Shown piece after piece: positions 1-6,161 of a stretch of DNA of 8,450 bases. The DNA is taken from NCBI GenBank assembly GCA_021849525.1, contig JAJZSS010000044.1, positions 1 through 8,450 on the forward strand, in the 5' to 3' direction. Both the position numbers and the translations under genes were made by a program. Within the stretch, counting starts at the first letter, position 1. Each line of letters begins with the position of its first letter. The notes under the pieces are model-generated. The model was not told where the DNA came from and did not search any database. It saw nothing but the letters and a program-made list of their open reading frames with translations. Source of the DNA: Chloroflexota bacterium. GTDB taxonomy: Bacteria > Chloroflexota > Anaerolineae > Anaerolineales > UBA4823.

Positions 1-356
1 ATCATACTGGGTAAAACAAGGTTCATAACCAGTGAGGAATTCAGGTCATTTGAAATCCAGGTGGCCAGATTGTACGGGTCACCGGTCAACCCAACAACCA
101 GGTTGCCTCCCACCTCAGGCTCAGCCACGGCAGGCTCAGCGGGTGCTTCGGTAACGCTGGCGGTTTCCACTGCCTCAGTCGGGGCAGCTGCAGCCTCTTC
201 TGTAGCAGCCGGGGCTTCGGTTGTTTCAGCAACAGCCGGAGCTTCAGTCACATCAGACGAGGCGGGCGCCTGCGTGGCTGCCGGCGCACAGGCTGTGAGC
301 GCCAAAACGAACAACACAAGCAGGCTTAATTTGGGAAAAACATGTACTTTACTCAT
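1..356 (-). CDS. Peptide ABC transporter substrate-binding lipoprotein, N-terminal 118 residues (partial)
   Basis: This should be the extracytoplasmic ligand-binding protein that delivers substrate to the permease encoded upstream in the same operon. Only the first 118 residues are in the window; the gene runs off the left edge. Residues 1-22 form a lipoprotein signal peptide: K3 and K9, a hydrophobic core LSLLVLFVLAL, then lipobox L20-T21-A22-C23, so C23 would be lipidated and the protein tethered to the membrane. Residues 24-82 are a low-complexity Ala/Pro/Thr/Glu linker with three TEAP units (37-40, 46-49, 69-72). From G83 the sequence GGNLVVGLTGDPYNL resembles the first strand of the SBP_bac_5 (OppA/DppA) domain. 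The ATG is preceded by AAGGAG with a 9-nt spacer, and that site overlaps the stop codon of the deacylase gene 13 nt away. The family call rests on the N-terminus plus context; ligand specificity cannot be read from this fragment. Confidence 0.85.
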   Translation of the reverse strand, partial: MSKVHVFPKLSLLVLFVLALTACAPAATQAPASSDVTEAPAVAETTEAPAATEEAAAAPTEAVETASVTEAPAEPAVAEPEVGGNLVVGLTGDPYNLATWISNDLNSSLVMNLVLPSM

Positions 357-369
357 CTCTTCTGTCTCC

Positions 370-1977
370 TTACAAGGTTTTTTTTAGCACCCGACCCGGG
401 AGCGCCGGTACCAGCTCGCCCGAATCGATAACTAACGTTCCATTGACGATGACCGCTTCAACCCCGCTCGCCATCGTGAGCGGCTTCCGGTAATCCACTT
501 TATCCGGAGATGGAAACTGGTAGTTTTCCAGATCAATGACTGCTAAATCTGCGAAATTACCTGCCTTAATCTGGCCTCGCCGCTCGATGCCGAAATGAGC
601 GGCGACCATGGATGTATTACGCCGGACGATTTCTTCCACCGGCACACTGGCTTGCAGGTACATTTGCATGAAGATCGGAAAACCGCCCCGCCGCTGCAGC
701 TCATACCAATCATAGGGATCTTCTGGATCACCGAGAATTTCATCGGTACCCACGCTGACATACGGATTGCGAATAATGCTGTCGGCATGGCCTTGATCGG
801 GGAAATCCTCCCGGACAGGCCCACCCAGCCAGAAAACATACTGTTTATCGTCCCCCAATAAATCAAGCATACATTCATCTGCGTCCTGGCCGCGTTCAGC
901 CGCGATATCTTTCACCGAGCGACCCTCCAGGGACGGATCTTCGGATAAGACGATGAATTTATTCGACTTATCTCCCGAGAAAATATACGCGTCTTTCTGA
1001 ATAATTTTTCGCCCTTCAGAGGTATGCAAAGCACGTTTAACCCCTTCTTCACCAGTATTAAATAGATCGTCTGAGAGCGCCATGATGAACTGGATCAGGC
1101 GCGCTTTGCTGGTGCAGTGGCCGGTGCTGCGGGGGATGGTATCGATCCGTGCCCGTACGCCCTCTGCGATGGCTTTTTCGACTGCAGCAAAGGCTTCCGG
1201 AACGGTCGCCCGCAGGTGCGACACCTGAAGCTTGACCCCCGAGCGCTTGCCGACTTCCAAAAACTCTTCCGTGGCCTCTAATACGCCGATAGCATGGCGT
1301 AGATGCGCAGCTGCAACCCCGTCATACTCTTGGATCAGCCTGGTTACGCGCACCAGCTCTTCCATCTGGGCATAGCGGCTGGGAACATAATCCAGACCGA
1401 AGGAAATCCCCCAGGCACCCTGCTGCATATTTTGGCGGATGATTTGTTCAATCTGCTCATCCTCTTCTTCCGACGGCGGTCGATCATGCGCGCCATTCAT
1501 AACCGACCAGCGGATTGTCCCATGGCCCAGTAATGTGATGAAATTGACACTGATCCCTGTCTTTTCCACTGCTCTGGCATAGCCGTTGAAATCTTCCCAT
1601 TCCGGGAAGGTTTGCTTATAAACTTCACGCTGGCGGCTGCTCATTAACCCATTCCCCCAGTAATAGTCGATGATAGCCTCTCTTGGTCCGGGGAAGATGG
1701 AATGCCCACAGTTTCCATTCACCACGGTGGTTACCCCCTGCCGCAGGAAAAGCTCGTAGCGATTATCCGCGAAACAGATCCACTCCTCGTGAACATGGGG
1801 GTCGATGAATCCTGGGCAGACTACTTTACCGCTGGCATCGATTTCTTTTTTCCCCTTCTCGAAGATTGAGTTGGAGATAGCCTGGATTGAATCGCCGCTG
1901 ATGGCTATATCGCCGGTAAAACCAGGATTACCAGATCCATCTACGATCAGGCCATGCCGAATCACGATATCGTACAT
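370..1977 (-). CDS. N-acyl-D-amino-acid deacylase (D-aminoacylase) family amidohydrolase
   Basis: A predicted cytoplasmic metal-dependent hydrolase of 535 residues, in the family that cleaves N-acyl-D-amino acids to a carboxylate and a free D-amino acid. An N-terminal strand region (MYDIVIRHGLIVDGSG) leads to GFIDPHVH with metal ligands H61 and H63. GVTTVVNGNCG follows with C90, the Cys ligand typical of D-aminoacylases. Further candidate ligands are H225 (AAHLRH) and H254 (VSHLRA), and D412 in VGTDE is the likely catalytic Asp. The C-terminus GQIKAGNFADLAVID (468-482) is the usual amidohydrolase closing strand. The length is close to that of family members. The frame stays open to 2055, but ATG at 1977 is chosen because homology begins there, an AGAGG site lies 12 nt upstream and the longer form would overlap the permease gene. 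It sits between permease C (7 nt) and the binding protein (13 nt). A dihydroorotase- or hydantoinase-like activity is less likely given the GNCG motif. Exact substrate is unknown. Confidence 0.87.
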   Translation of the reverse strand: MYDIVIRHGLIVDGSGNPGFTGDIAISGDSIQAISNSIFEKGKKEIDASGKVVCPGFIDPHVHEEWICFADNRYELFLRQGVTTVVNGNCGHSIFPGPREAIIDYYWGNGLMSSRQREVYKQTFPEWEDFNGYARAVEKTGISVNFITLLGHGTIRWSVMNGAHDRPPSEEEDEQIEQIIRQNMQQGAWGISFGLDYVPSRYAQMEELVRVTRLIQEYDGVAAAHLRHAIGVLEATEEFLEVGKRSGVKLQVSHLRATVPEAFAAVEKAIAEGVRARIDTIPRSTGHCTSKARLIQFIMALSDDLFNTGEEGVKRALHTSEGRKIIQKDAYIFSGDKSNKFIVLSEDPSLEGRSVKDIAAERGQDADECMLDLLGDDKQYVFWLGGPVREDFPDQGHADSIIRNPYVSVGTDEILGDPEDPYDWYELQRRGGFPIFMQMYLQASVPVEEIVRRNTSMVAAHFGIERRGQIKAGNFADLAVIDLENYQFPSPDKVDYRKPLTMASGVEAVIVNGTLVIDSGELVPALPGRVLKKTL

Positions 1978-1984
1978 ATTGTTA

Positions 1985-2833
1985 TTAATCCTCTCTGTTC
2001 TTGGGGTTAAGTGTGTCGTTGATGCCTGTCCCAAGCATGTTGAAGCAGACCACATACAGTGTGATGAATAGACTGGGGCTCAGCCACCACCACCAGGGAT
2101 TGGGTGTGTCGATAATTGCTCCCGCATCCCAGGCTTTCTTGAGGATTGTCCCCCAAGACCACGTGGTCGGATCGCCCAGGCCGAGAAAACTTAATCCCGA
2201 TTCAGCCAGTACTGCCGTCGCCATCACCAGCGTCAGATTTACCAAGACTGGACCAGCGATGTTGAGAAAGATGTGTTTGAACAGAATAGCCTTCGAGTTA
2301 ATTCCCAGGCTGCGGGCAGCCTCGATAAACTGCATCTCCGATATCTTCAAGGTGGCATTGCGGGTAATGCGGGCCAGTGATGGCCAGGCCAGTAAACCAA
2401 TGACGATGGCTACATTGGTAATCGATGGACCCATCACCGCAGCGATAATGATCATCAGGGGCAGAGTGGGAAGGGTGAGGAAGATATCTACGGTGCCATC
2501 GATCACTTCCCCGATCCAGCCTTTGTAATAACCCGAGATTAAGCCGGCTGGGATTCCTATTAGAGATGCGACAGCAACGGCCATCAGGGAAATATAAAAT
2601 GAGGAGCGGCTGCCCCAGATGACCTCCGCAAAAATATCAAGGCCCATCGAATCGGAACCCAGCGGGTATTTAGCCGATGGTTGGTTGTACAATTCTGATC
2701 CGTAACCGGATGGGTATTCGCGCAGGATTGGCGCCAGGATACCCGTCAGGGCGATCAGCACCACGCCGATCAAACCGAGGACAGCCAGGCGGTTGCGGAA
2801 AAATGCTTCTCTGAACGTACGGCTTTCAATCAT
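1985..2833 (-). CDS. dppC: Peptide ABC transporter permease, DppC/OppC type
   Basis: One of the two membrane subunits forming the translocation path of a peptide importer. The 282-residue protein starts with the family's N-terminal pattern (FFRNRLAVLGLIGVVLIAL, first membrane segment about 14-36), then an extracytoplasmic stretch containing YPLGSDSMGLDIFAEVIWGSRSSF (56-79), where LGTDxxGRDxxSRxxxGxR is usual. Five more hydrophobic segments fall at about 80-101, 116-135, 138-154, 194-214 and 252-270. The EAA loop, which docks on the ATPases, is EAARSLGINSKAILFKHIF (171-189), with the conserved G177; the usual Pro after the second part is replaced here. A WWWW run occurs at 247-250. ATG at 2833 lies 5 nt after the permease B stop. 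The ribosome binding site is weak (GGGG), suggesting translation coupled to the preceding gene. The dpp versus opp name is a family-level choice, not evidence for dipeptides. Confidence 0.95.
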   Translation of the reverse strand: MIESRTFREAFFRNRLAVLGLIGVVLIALTGILAPILREYPSGYGSELYNQPSAKYPLGSDSMGLDIFAEVIWGSRSSFYISLMAVAVASLIGIPAGLISGYYKGWIGEVIDGTVDIFLTLPTLPLMIIIAAVMGPSITNVAIVIGLLAWPSLARITRNATLKISEMQFIEAARSLGINSKAILFKHIFLNIAGPVLVNLTLVMATAVLAESGLSFLGLGDPTTWSWGTILKKAWDAGAIIDTPNPWWWWLSPSLFITLYVVCFNMLGTGINDTLNPKNRED

Positions 2834-2838
2834 TTTGA

Positions 2839-3798
2839 TTACCCCAAACGGATGCGAGGATCAAGCCAGGCGATTATCAGGTCCGAGAGGATGCTGGTAA
2901 CCACGACAGTTGCGGATAATATCAGGAATGCGCCCTGCAGCACCGGGTAATCGAGCGCACTGACCGAGTCATAGATCAGGCGTCCAACCCCGGGCCAGGC
3001 AAAGACCGTCTCGGTCATCACGGCGCCGCCAATCAATGATGAAATCATCAGACCCGTCACGGTAATTGTAGGGATTAACGCATTTTTCAATCCGTGCACC
3101 CGTGTAACGTATTTTTCGTTCCAACCTTTGGAGTACGCCGTCCGGATGTAGTCTTCCTTGAGGACATCCTGCATGCTGTTGCGCGTATACAGGATGATTG
3201 TCGCAACATTGTTGATAAACAGGACCAGGGAGGGCAGAACGGCATGCCGGGCGACATCTTTATAATAAGTAAGCCCATCAGCGGGTGGGGGCGTATAGGC
3301 GCCGCCAGTGGGCAGCAGTTTGAGATAATACGCCAGCAGGTAAAGAAATGCAAATGACAGAAAGGGAATAAAAATTGAAATACTGAACATGGTCAGCAGG
3401 CTGACAAAACGATCAAATCCTTTGTTCGGTCGCTTGGCTGCTCTGACGCCCACCGGGATACCCACGAGTAAAGATAAGGTAACTACGATGATGAGCAGCA
3501 GCAGCGTCCAGGGCATTTTTTCCTGGATCACAGCCATAACCGGCTGGCGGGTCTTGAAGGATACGCCCATATCGCCCTGGATCAGATTGCCGATAAAGAT
3601 TGCATACTGTTCAAGGATCGGTTTATCCAGACCAAATTTGGCTTTCATGGCAGCCTGGGCTTCAAGCCCCATCTTGGGGTCTACTACCAGTGCAACCGGA
3701 TCTGCCGGCATCAAGCGCAGGATAAAAAATGTAATCGTGACCGAGGCGAAAATTGTCAGCAAGCCCTTGAAAATCCGCCGGGTTAGGTAAGCTGCCAC
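2839..3798 (-). CDS. dppB: Peptide ABC transporter permease, DppB/OppB type (GTG start)
   Basis: Partner membrane subunit of the importer, 319 residues, the normal DppB/OppB size. The N-terminus YLTRRIFKGLLTIFASVTITFFILRLMPADP is characteristic: a short cytoplasmic basic stretch, then the first membrane segment (about 10-28) ending in the conserved R-x-x-P-x-D-P. The periplasmic part contains FGLDKPILEQYAIFIGNLIQGDMGVSF, another family hallmark. Further hydrophobic segments follow, and the EAA-like loop lies in DYIRTAYSKGWNEKYVTRVHGLKNALIP. The C-terminal VFAWPGVGRLIYDSVSALDYPVLQG is the conserved TVFxWPGxGRL block, ending in LDPRIRLG. The start codon is GTG, chosen because GGAGG sits 7 nt upstream and no in-frame ATG lies nearby. 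The gap to the ATPase F stop is 3 nt, so the ribosome binding site is inside the end of that gene. Confidence 0.95.
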   Translation of the reverse strand: MAAYLTRRIFKGLLTIFASVTITFFILRLMPADPVALVVDPKMGLEAQAAMKAKFGLDKPILEQYAIFIGNLIQGDMGVSFKTRQPVMAVIQEKMPWTLLLLIIVVTLSLLVGIPVGVRAAKRPNKGFDRFVSLLTMFSISIFIPFLSFAFLYLLAYYLKLLPTGGAYTPPPADGLTYYKDVARHAVLPSLVLFINNVATIILYTRNSMQDVLKEDYIRTAYSKGWNEKYVTRVHGLKNALIPTITVTGLMISSLIGGAVMTETVFAWPGVGRLIYDSVSALDYPVLQGAFLILSATVVVTSILSDLIIAWLDPRIRLG

Positions 3799-3801
3799 GG
3801 G

Positions 3802-4776
3802 TTAACCTCCAGCCTGATTGGGATATAACAAACACCGGACATAGTGCTGGGGAGCGACTTCACTCAGCGGGGGATGAGTGTAGACGCACTCAGGCATGGC
3901 TTTGAAACATCTCGATTGAAACTTACACCCCTCAGGCAGGTTGATTGAGCTGGGAATATCGCCTTCCAGGAGGATGCGTTCTTTTCTCCGGCGTGTCGAG
4001 GGCTCGGGGATGGCTGAGATCAAAGCCTGGGTATAGGGATGGAGCGGTTTAGAGAATAATTCCTCTGTATCTGCCAGTTCCATCACTTCGCCAAGGTACA
4101 TGATCAAGATCCGTGAGCTGATGTACTTGACCACAGCCAGATCGTGGCTGATGAACAAATAGGTCAAATCCATCCCATTTTTGAGGTTATTGAACAGGTT
4201 CAGGATTTGAGCCTGCACAGAGACGTCCAGGGCGGATGCTGCTTCATCGCAGACCAGCAGTTTGGGCGCCATTCCCAATGCCCGGGCGATGCTGATTCGC
4301 TGGCGCTGCCCACCGGAAAACTCATGGGGGAAATTGTTGTACATTTCCGGTTGTAAACCGACTGTGTGCAGGAGGTCGCATACTTTCTCGCGGGCTTCTT
4401 TCCGTCCCGTAACGATATGATGGGCGAGCAGCGGCTCCGCGATCGCGTCTCCCACTTTCATGCGCGGATTGAGAGATGCATAGGGATCCTGAAACACCAT
4501 TTGCATATCGCGCCGGATGGTGGCTTCGGGCTCGTTAAAAATATTTTTTCCTTTGTAAATGACTTCTCCAGCAGTAGGCTGGATCAGTTTCATGATAACC
4601 CGCCCCAGAGTCGATTTTCCCGAACCGGATTCACCTACAATACCCAGGGTCTCTGATTGGTAGAGCTCAAAGCTCACCTGGTTGACTGCGTGTACAAATC
4701 CTGTCCGCCTGAACAGACTGTTTGAGATCGGAAAGTGCTTGGTCAGGTTCTTTACTTTGAGGTAGGCTTCTTTCAT
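3802..4776 (-). CDS. dppF: Peptide ABC transporter ATP-binding protein, DppF/OppF type
   Basis: One of two different ATPases that power the importer from the cytoplasmic face; 324 residues, normal for OppF/DppF. The nucleotide-binding domain is intact: Walker A GESGSGKST (48-56), Q-loop Q96 in VFQDPYASLNPR, signature FSGGQRQR (153-160), Walker B LLVCDE (173-178) and H-loop H211. The D-loop region reads DEAASALD rather than DEPVSALD, which keeps the catalytic E178. The F-type Q-loop sequence FQDPYASLNP separates it from its D-type partner ([10 protein letters not shown]). The C-terminal oligopeptide-transporter extension HPYTQALISAIP (246-257) is followed by four cysteines, C284, C290, C297 and C315, as in the family. 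The ATG overlaps the stop of ATPase D by 4 nt (ATGA), so the two subunits are probably translated in a coupled manner. Confidence 0.96.
   Translation of the reverse strand: MKEAYLKVKNLTKHFPISNSLFRRTGFVHAVNQVSFELYQSETLGIVGESGSGKSTLGRVIMKLIQPTAGEVIYKGKNIFNEPEATIRRDMQMVFQDPYASLNPRMKVGDAIAEPLLAHHIVTGRKEAREKVCDLLHTVGLQPEMYNNFPHEFSGGQRQRISIARALGMAPKLLVCDEAASALDVSVQAQILNLFNNLKNGMDLTYLFISHDLAVVKYISSRILIMYLGEVMELADTEELFSKPLHPYTQALISAIPEPSTRRRKERILLEGDIPSSINLPEGCKFQSRCFKAMPECVYTHPPLSEVAPQHYVRCLLYPNQAGG
3806..3810 (-). promoter_or_regulatory. Ribosome binding site GGAGG for the GTG-initiated permease B gene
   Basis: On the minus strand GGAGG lies 7 nt before the GTG at 3798 and just inside the 3' end of the ATPase F gene. 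It is the strongest Shine-Dalgarno match in this part of the operon and fixes the unusual GTG start of permease B. Confidence 0.8.
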
Positions 4777-5753
4777 CCTTCACCCCTTTGCTCAAATTCC
4801 AGCCAGCAGTTCACCAGGTGGCTCGGACTCAGTTCTCGCTCAGGGGGAACCTGAGTATAACAATGCTCCATTGCCTGGGTGCAGCGCGGTGCGAAGCGGC
4901 ATCCGGGTAAAAATTTTGTGCTCACCGGTACTGACCCGGGGATGGTATAGAGCTCATCCTGATTATGTGTCAGTGTGGGGATGGCAGCGAATAAACCCCG
5001 CGTATAGGGGTGCGTGGGATGATCAAATATTTCCACCATACTGCCGCTTTCTACAACTCGCCCAGCATACATCACGACGACATCATCGCAAATCTCGACC
5101 ACAATCCCCAGGTTGTGCGTAATGAGCATCAGAGACCCGTTTACTTTCAGCTTGCTCATCAAATCCAGGACCTGGGCTTGAATAGTCACATCCAGGGCTG
5201 TCGTAGGTTCGTCCGCGATCAGGATCTTGGGATGGCAGATGGTTGCCATCGCTATCATCACTCGTTGCCGCATCCCGCCGGAGAACTGATGAGGAAATTG
5301 GCTGTATCGCTTTTCGGGGTTAGGGATGCCAACCATGCGCAGCTGCTCGATGACCTTTTCTTTGATCTCCGCTTTGGATAGAGCAGGCTGGTGTCGCTGC
5401 AGCGTCTCTCCGATTTGAAAACCGATACTGAGCACAGGATTCAGCGAGGTCATCGGTTCCTGGAAAATCATCGCGATGTCCTTACCGCGAATTTCCTCCA
5501 TTGACTCCTGAGAGAGTGCAAGTAAGTTTGTCCCCTGGAAATTGATGACCCCACCTTGAACAACAGCATTATTAGGTAAGAGGCGCATGATCGACAGGGT
5601 TGTCATGCTTTTCCCGCAGCCCGATTCGCCAACGATACCGACAGCGCGACCTTCCTGGACTGCAAAGCTTACATTGTCCATCATATTAATAACCTGGCCT
5701 TCGTCATTGAGAAAACCCATGCTGTAGTTATTAAATTCCAATAATCCAGGCAT
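4773..5753 (-). CDS. dppD: Peptide ABC transporter ATP-binding protein, DppD/OppD type; first gene of the operon
   Basis: First ATPase subunit and first gene of the six-gene operon, 326 residues, normal for the family. Motifs are all present: Walker A GESGCGKS (42-49), Q98 in [11 protein letters not shown], signature FSGGMRQR (157-164), Walker B ILIADEP (177-183) with E182, D-loop TTALD and H213. The combination [13 protein letters not shown] and GGMRQR is typical of the D-type partner. The C-terminal extension [12 protein letters not shown] (248-259) precedes C285, C291, C298 and C316. The ATG at 5753 has AAGGA 6 nt upstream. A promoter about 200 nt upstream, with palindromes in the leader, suggests the whole operon is regulated from here. 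Its stop overlaps the start of the F-type ATPase (ATGA). Confidence 0.96.
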   Translation of the reverse strand: MPGLLEFNNYSMGFLNDEGQVINMMDNVSFAVQEGRAVGIVGESGCGKSMTTLSIMRLLPNNAVVQGGVINFQGTNLLALSQESMEEIRGKDIAMIFQEPMTSLNPVLSIGFQIGETLQRHQPALSKAEIKEKVIEQLRMVGIPNPEKRYSQFPHQFSGGMRQRVMIAMATICHPKILIADEPTTALDVTIQAQVLDLMSKLKVNGSLMLITHNLGIVVEICDDVVVMYAGRVVESGSMVEIFDHPTHPYTRGLFAAIPTLTHNQDELYTIPGSVPVSTKFLPGCRFAPRCTQAMEHCYTQVPPERELSPSHLVNCWLEFEQRGEG

Positions 5754-5780
5754 CTTTAATCCTTAATGTAGCTGAAGACC

Positions 5781-5803
5781 CTAACCTGTGACTGGCAGGT
5801 TAG
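5781..5803. repeat. Perfect 8-bp inverted repeat with 7-nt spacer in the operon leader
   Basis: CTAACCTG (5781-5788) and CAGGTTAG (5796-5803) are exact reverse complements separated by 7 nt. The element ends 28 nt before the dppD ATG and about 20 nt before its ribosome binding site. It could be a regulator's DNA operator (arms of this size and spacing are common for dimeric repressors) or an RNA hairpin in the 5' leader. No T-run follows on the minus strand, so it is not an intrinsic terminator. No second copy was seen in the window. Confidence 0.65.
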
Positions 5804-5837
5804 ATCACGAGAAGCGGATATGCAATTTATTGGTTTG

Positions 5838-5853
5838 GTTCCCCTAGGGCAAC
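5838..5853. repeat. Near-perfect 16-bp palindrome around CCTAGG in the leader
   Basis: The plus strand reads GTTCCCCTAGGGCAAC, which matches its own reverse complement at 7 of 8 pairs. With no spacer it is better suited to protein binding as DNA than to an RNA hairpin. It lies about 35 nt upstream of the 5781-5803 repeat within the presumed transcribed leader. Significance is uncertain; a chance palindrome is possible. Confidence 0.35.
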
Positions 5854-5959
5854 TTCCTGCGAAGAAAGAACTAATTAAATAGCTTTAGCTTTCACGTAGG
5901 TAGTTAACAAAATATTCCAAGAACAAAGAACGGGCGAAGATCAAAAAATATAAGGCGAT

Positions 5960-5988
5960 ATATTATCACATATATTTGTGAGAATCAA
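5960..5988 (-). promoter_or_regulatory. Sigma70-type promoter for the peptide uptake operon
   Basis: On the minus strand the -35 box TTGATT (5988-5983) is separated by exactly 17 nt from the -10 box TAATAT (5965-5960). TGA directly precedes the -10 box, giving an extended -10 (TGA-TAATAT). Transcription would start near 5953, leaving a leader of about 200 nt. It is the best promoter match upstream of the operon and lies in its most AT-rich stretch. An inverted repeat overlaps it, so access by RNA polymerase may be controlled. Not experimentally verified. Confidence 0.65.
5963..5984. promoter_or_regulatory. Candidate operator: inverted repeat inside the operon promoter
   Basis: Arms TTATCACA (5963-5970) and TGTGAGAA (5977-5984) are inverted repeats with 7 of 8 matching pairs and a 6-nt spacer. 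They fill the space between the -35 and -10 boxes and touch both, the classic place for a repressor operator. The order TCACA...TGTGA is opposite to the CRP consensus TGTGA...TCACA, so it should not be named a CRP site. The regulator is not encoded in this window. Confidence 0.5.
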
Positions 5989-6161
5989 GGTTAAATTATG
6001 ATTTTGTGACATCCGAGCCCATTTTGGGATAATCACAGATAGTGAATGGATGCTCTCGATCGTGGCAGCAATTATTGGTTGATTACCGCACCGATTGACG
6101 GGAGGGATTGGATGTCAGCGGGGGTTATACAGGGTATTTTCAGTCTGTTTAGCTGGAGACA

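Larger units (their letters stand above)
5754..6161. other. AT-rich control region and long leader of the peptide operon
   Basis: A 408-bp stretch without a convincing gene, between the acyltransferase stop and the peptide operon start, both on the minus strand. It is much more AT-rich than its surroundings; 5941-6000 has 14 G/C of 60 by hand count. It contains the minus-strand promoter at 5960-5988, an inverted repeat within it, four TGTGA/TCACA boxes (5966-6037), and a leader of about 200 nt with palindromes at 5781-5803 and 5838-5853. The leader also carries two copies of GTTCTTT (minus strand), tandem AGCTTT units near 5881 and pyrimidine-rich stretches. I recognised no known riboswitch. 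I found no hairpin followed by a T-run that would serve as an intrinsic terminator for the upstream lipid genes, so read-through or a Rho-type stop is possible. Confidence 0.7.

Noticed and set aside
1978..2055. 26-residue N-terminal extension of the deacylase, starting at 2055
   Set aside because: It overlaps the permease C coding sequence in another frame, shows no family similarity, and the ATG at 1977 has a plausible ribosome binding site and starts at the conserved strand.
5941..6012. 23-residue minus-strand ORF (MSQNHNLTLILTN...)
   Set aside because: It spans the promoter boxes of the peptide operon, has no ribosome binding site and is very short.
6018..6028. Small hairpin CCCA-TTT-TGGG as a terminator for the lipid genes
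   Set aside because: Only a 4-bp stem and no T-run on the minus strand after it.
5963..6037. CRP/FNR-type binding site
   Set aside because: The inverted repeat has TCACA before TGTGA with 6 nt between, the reverse of the CRP order; the pair in CRP order (6005-6009 and 6033-6037) is separated by 23 nt, far too wide.
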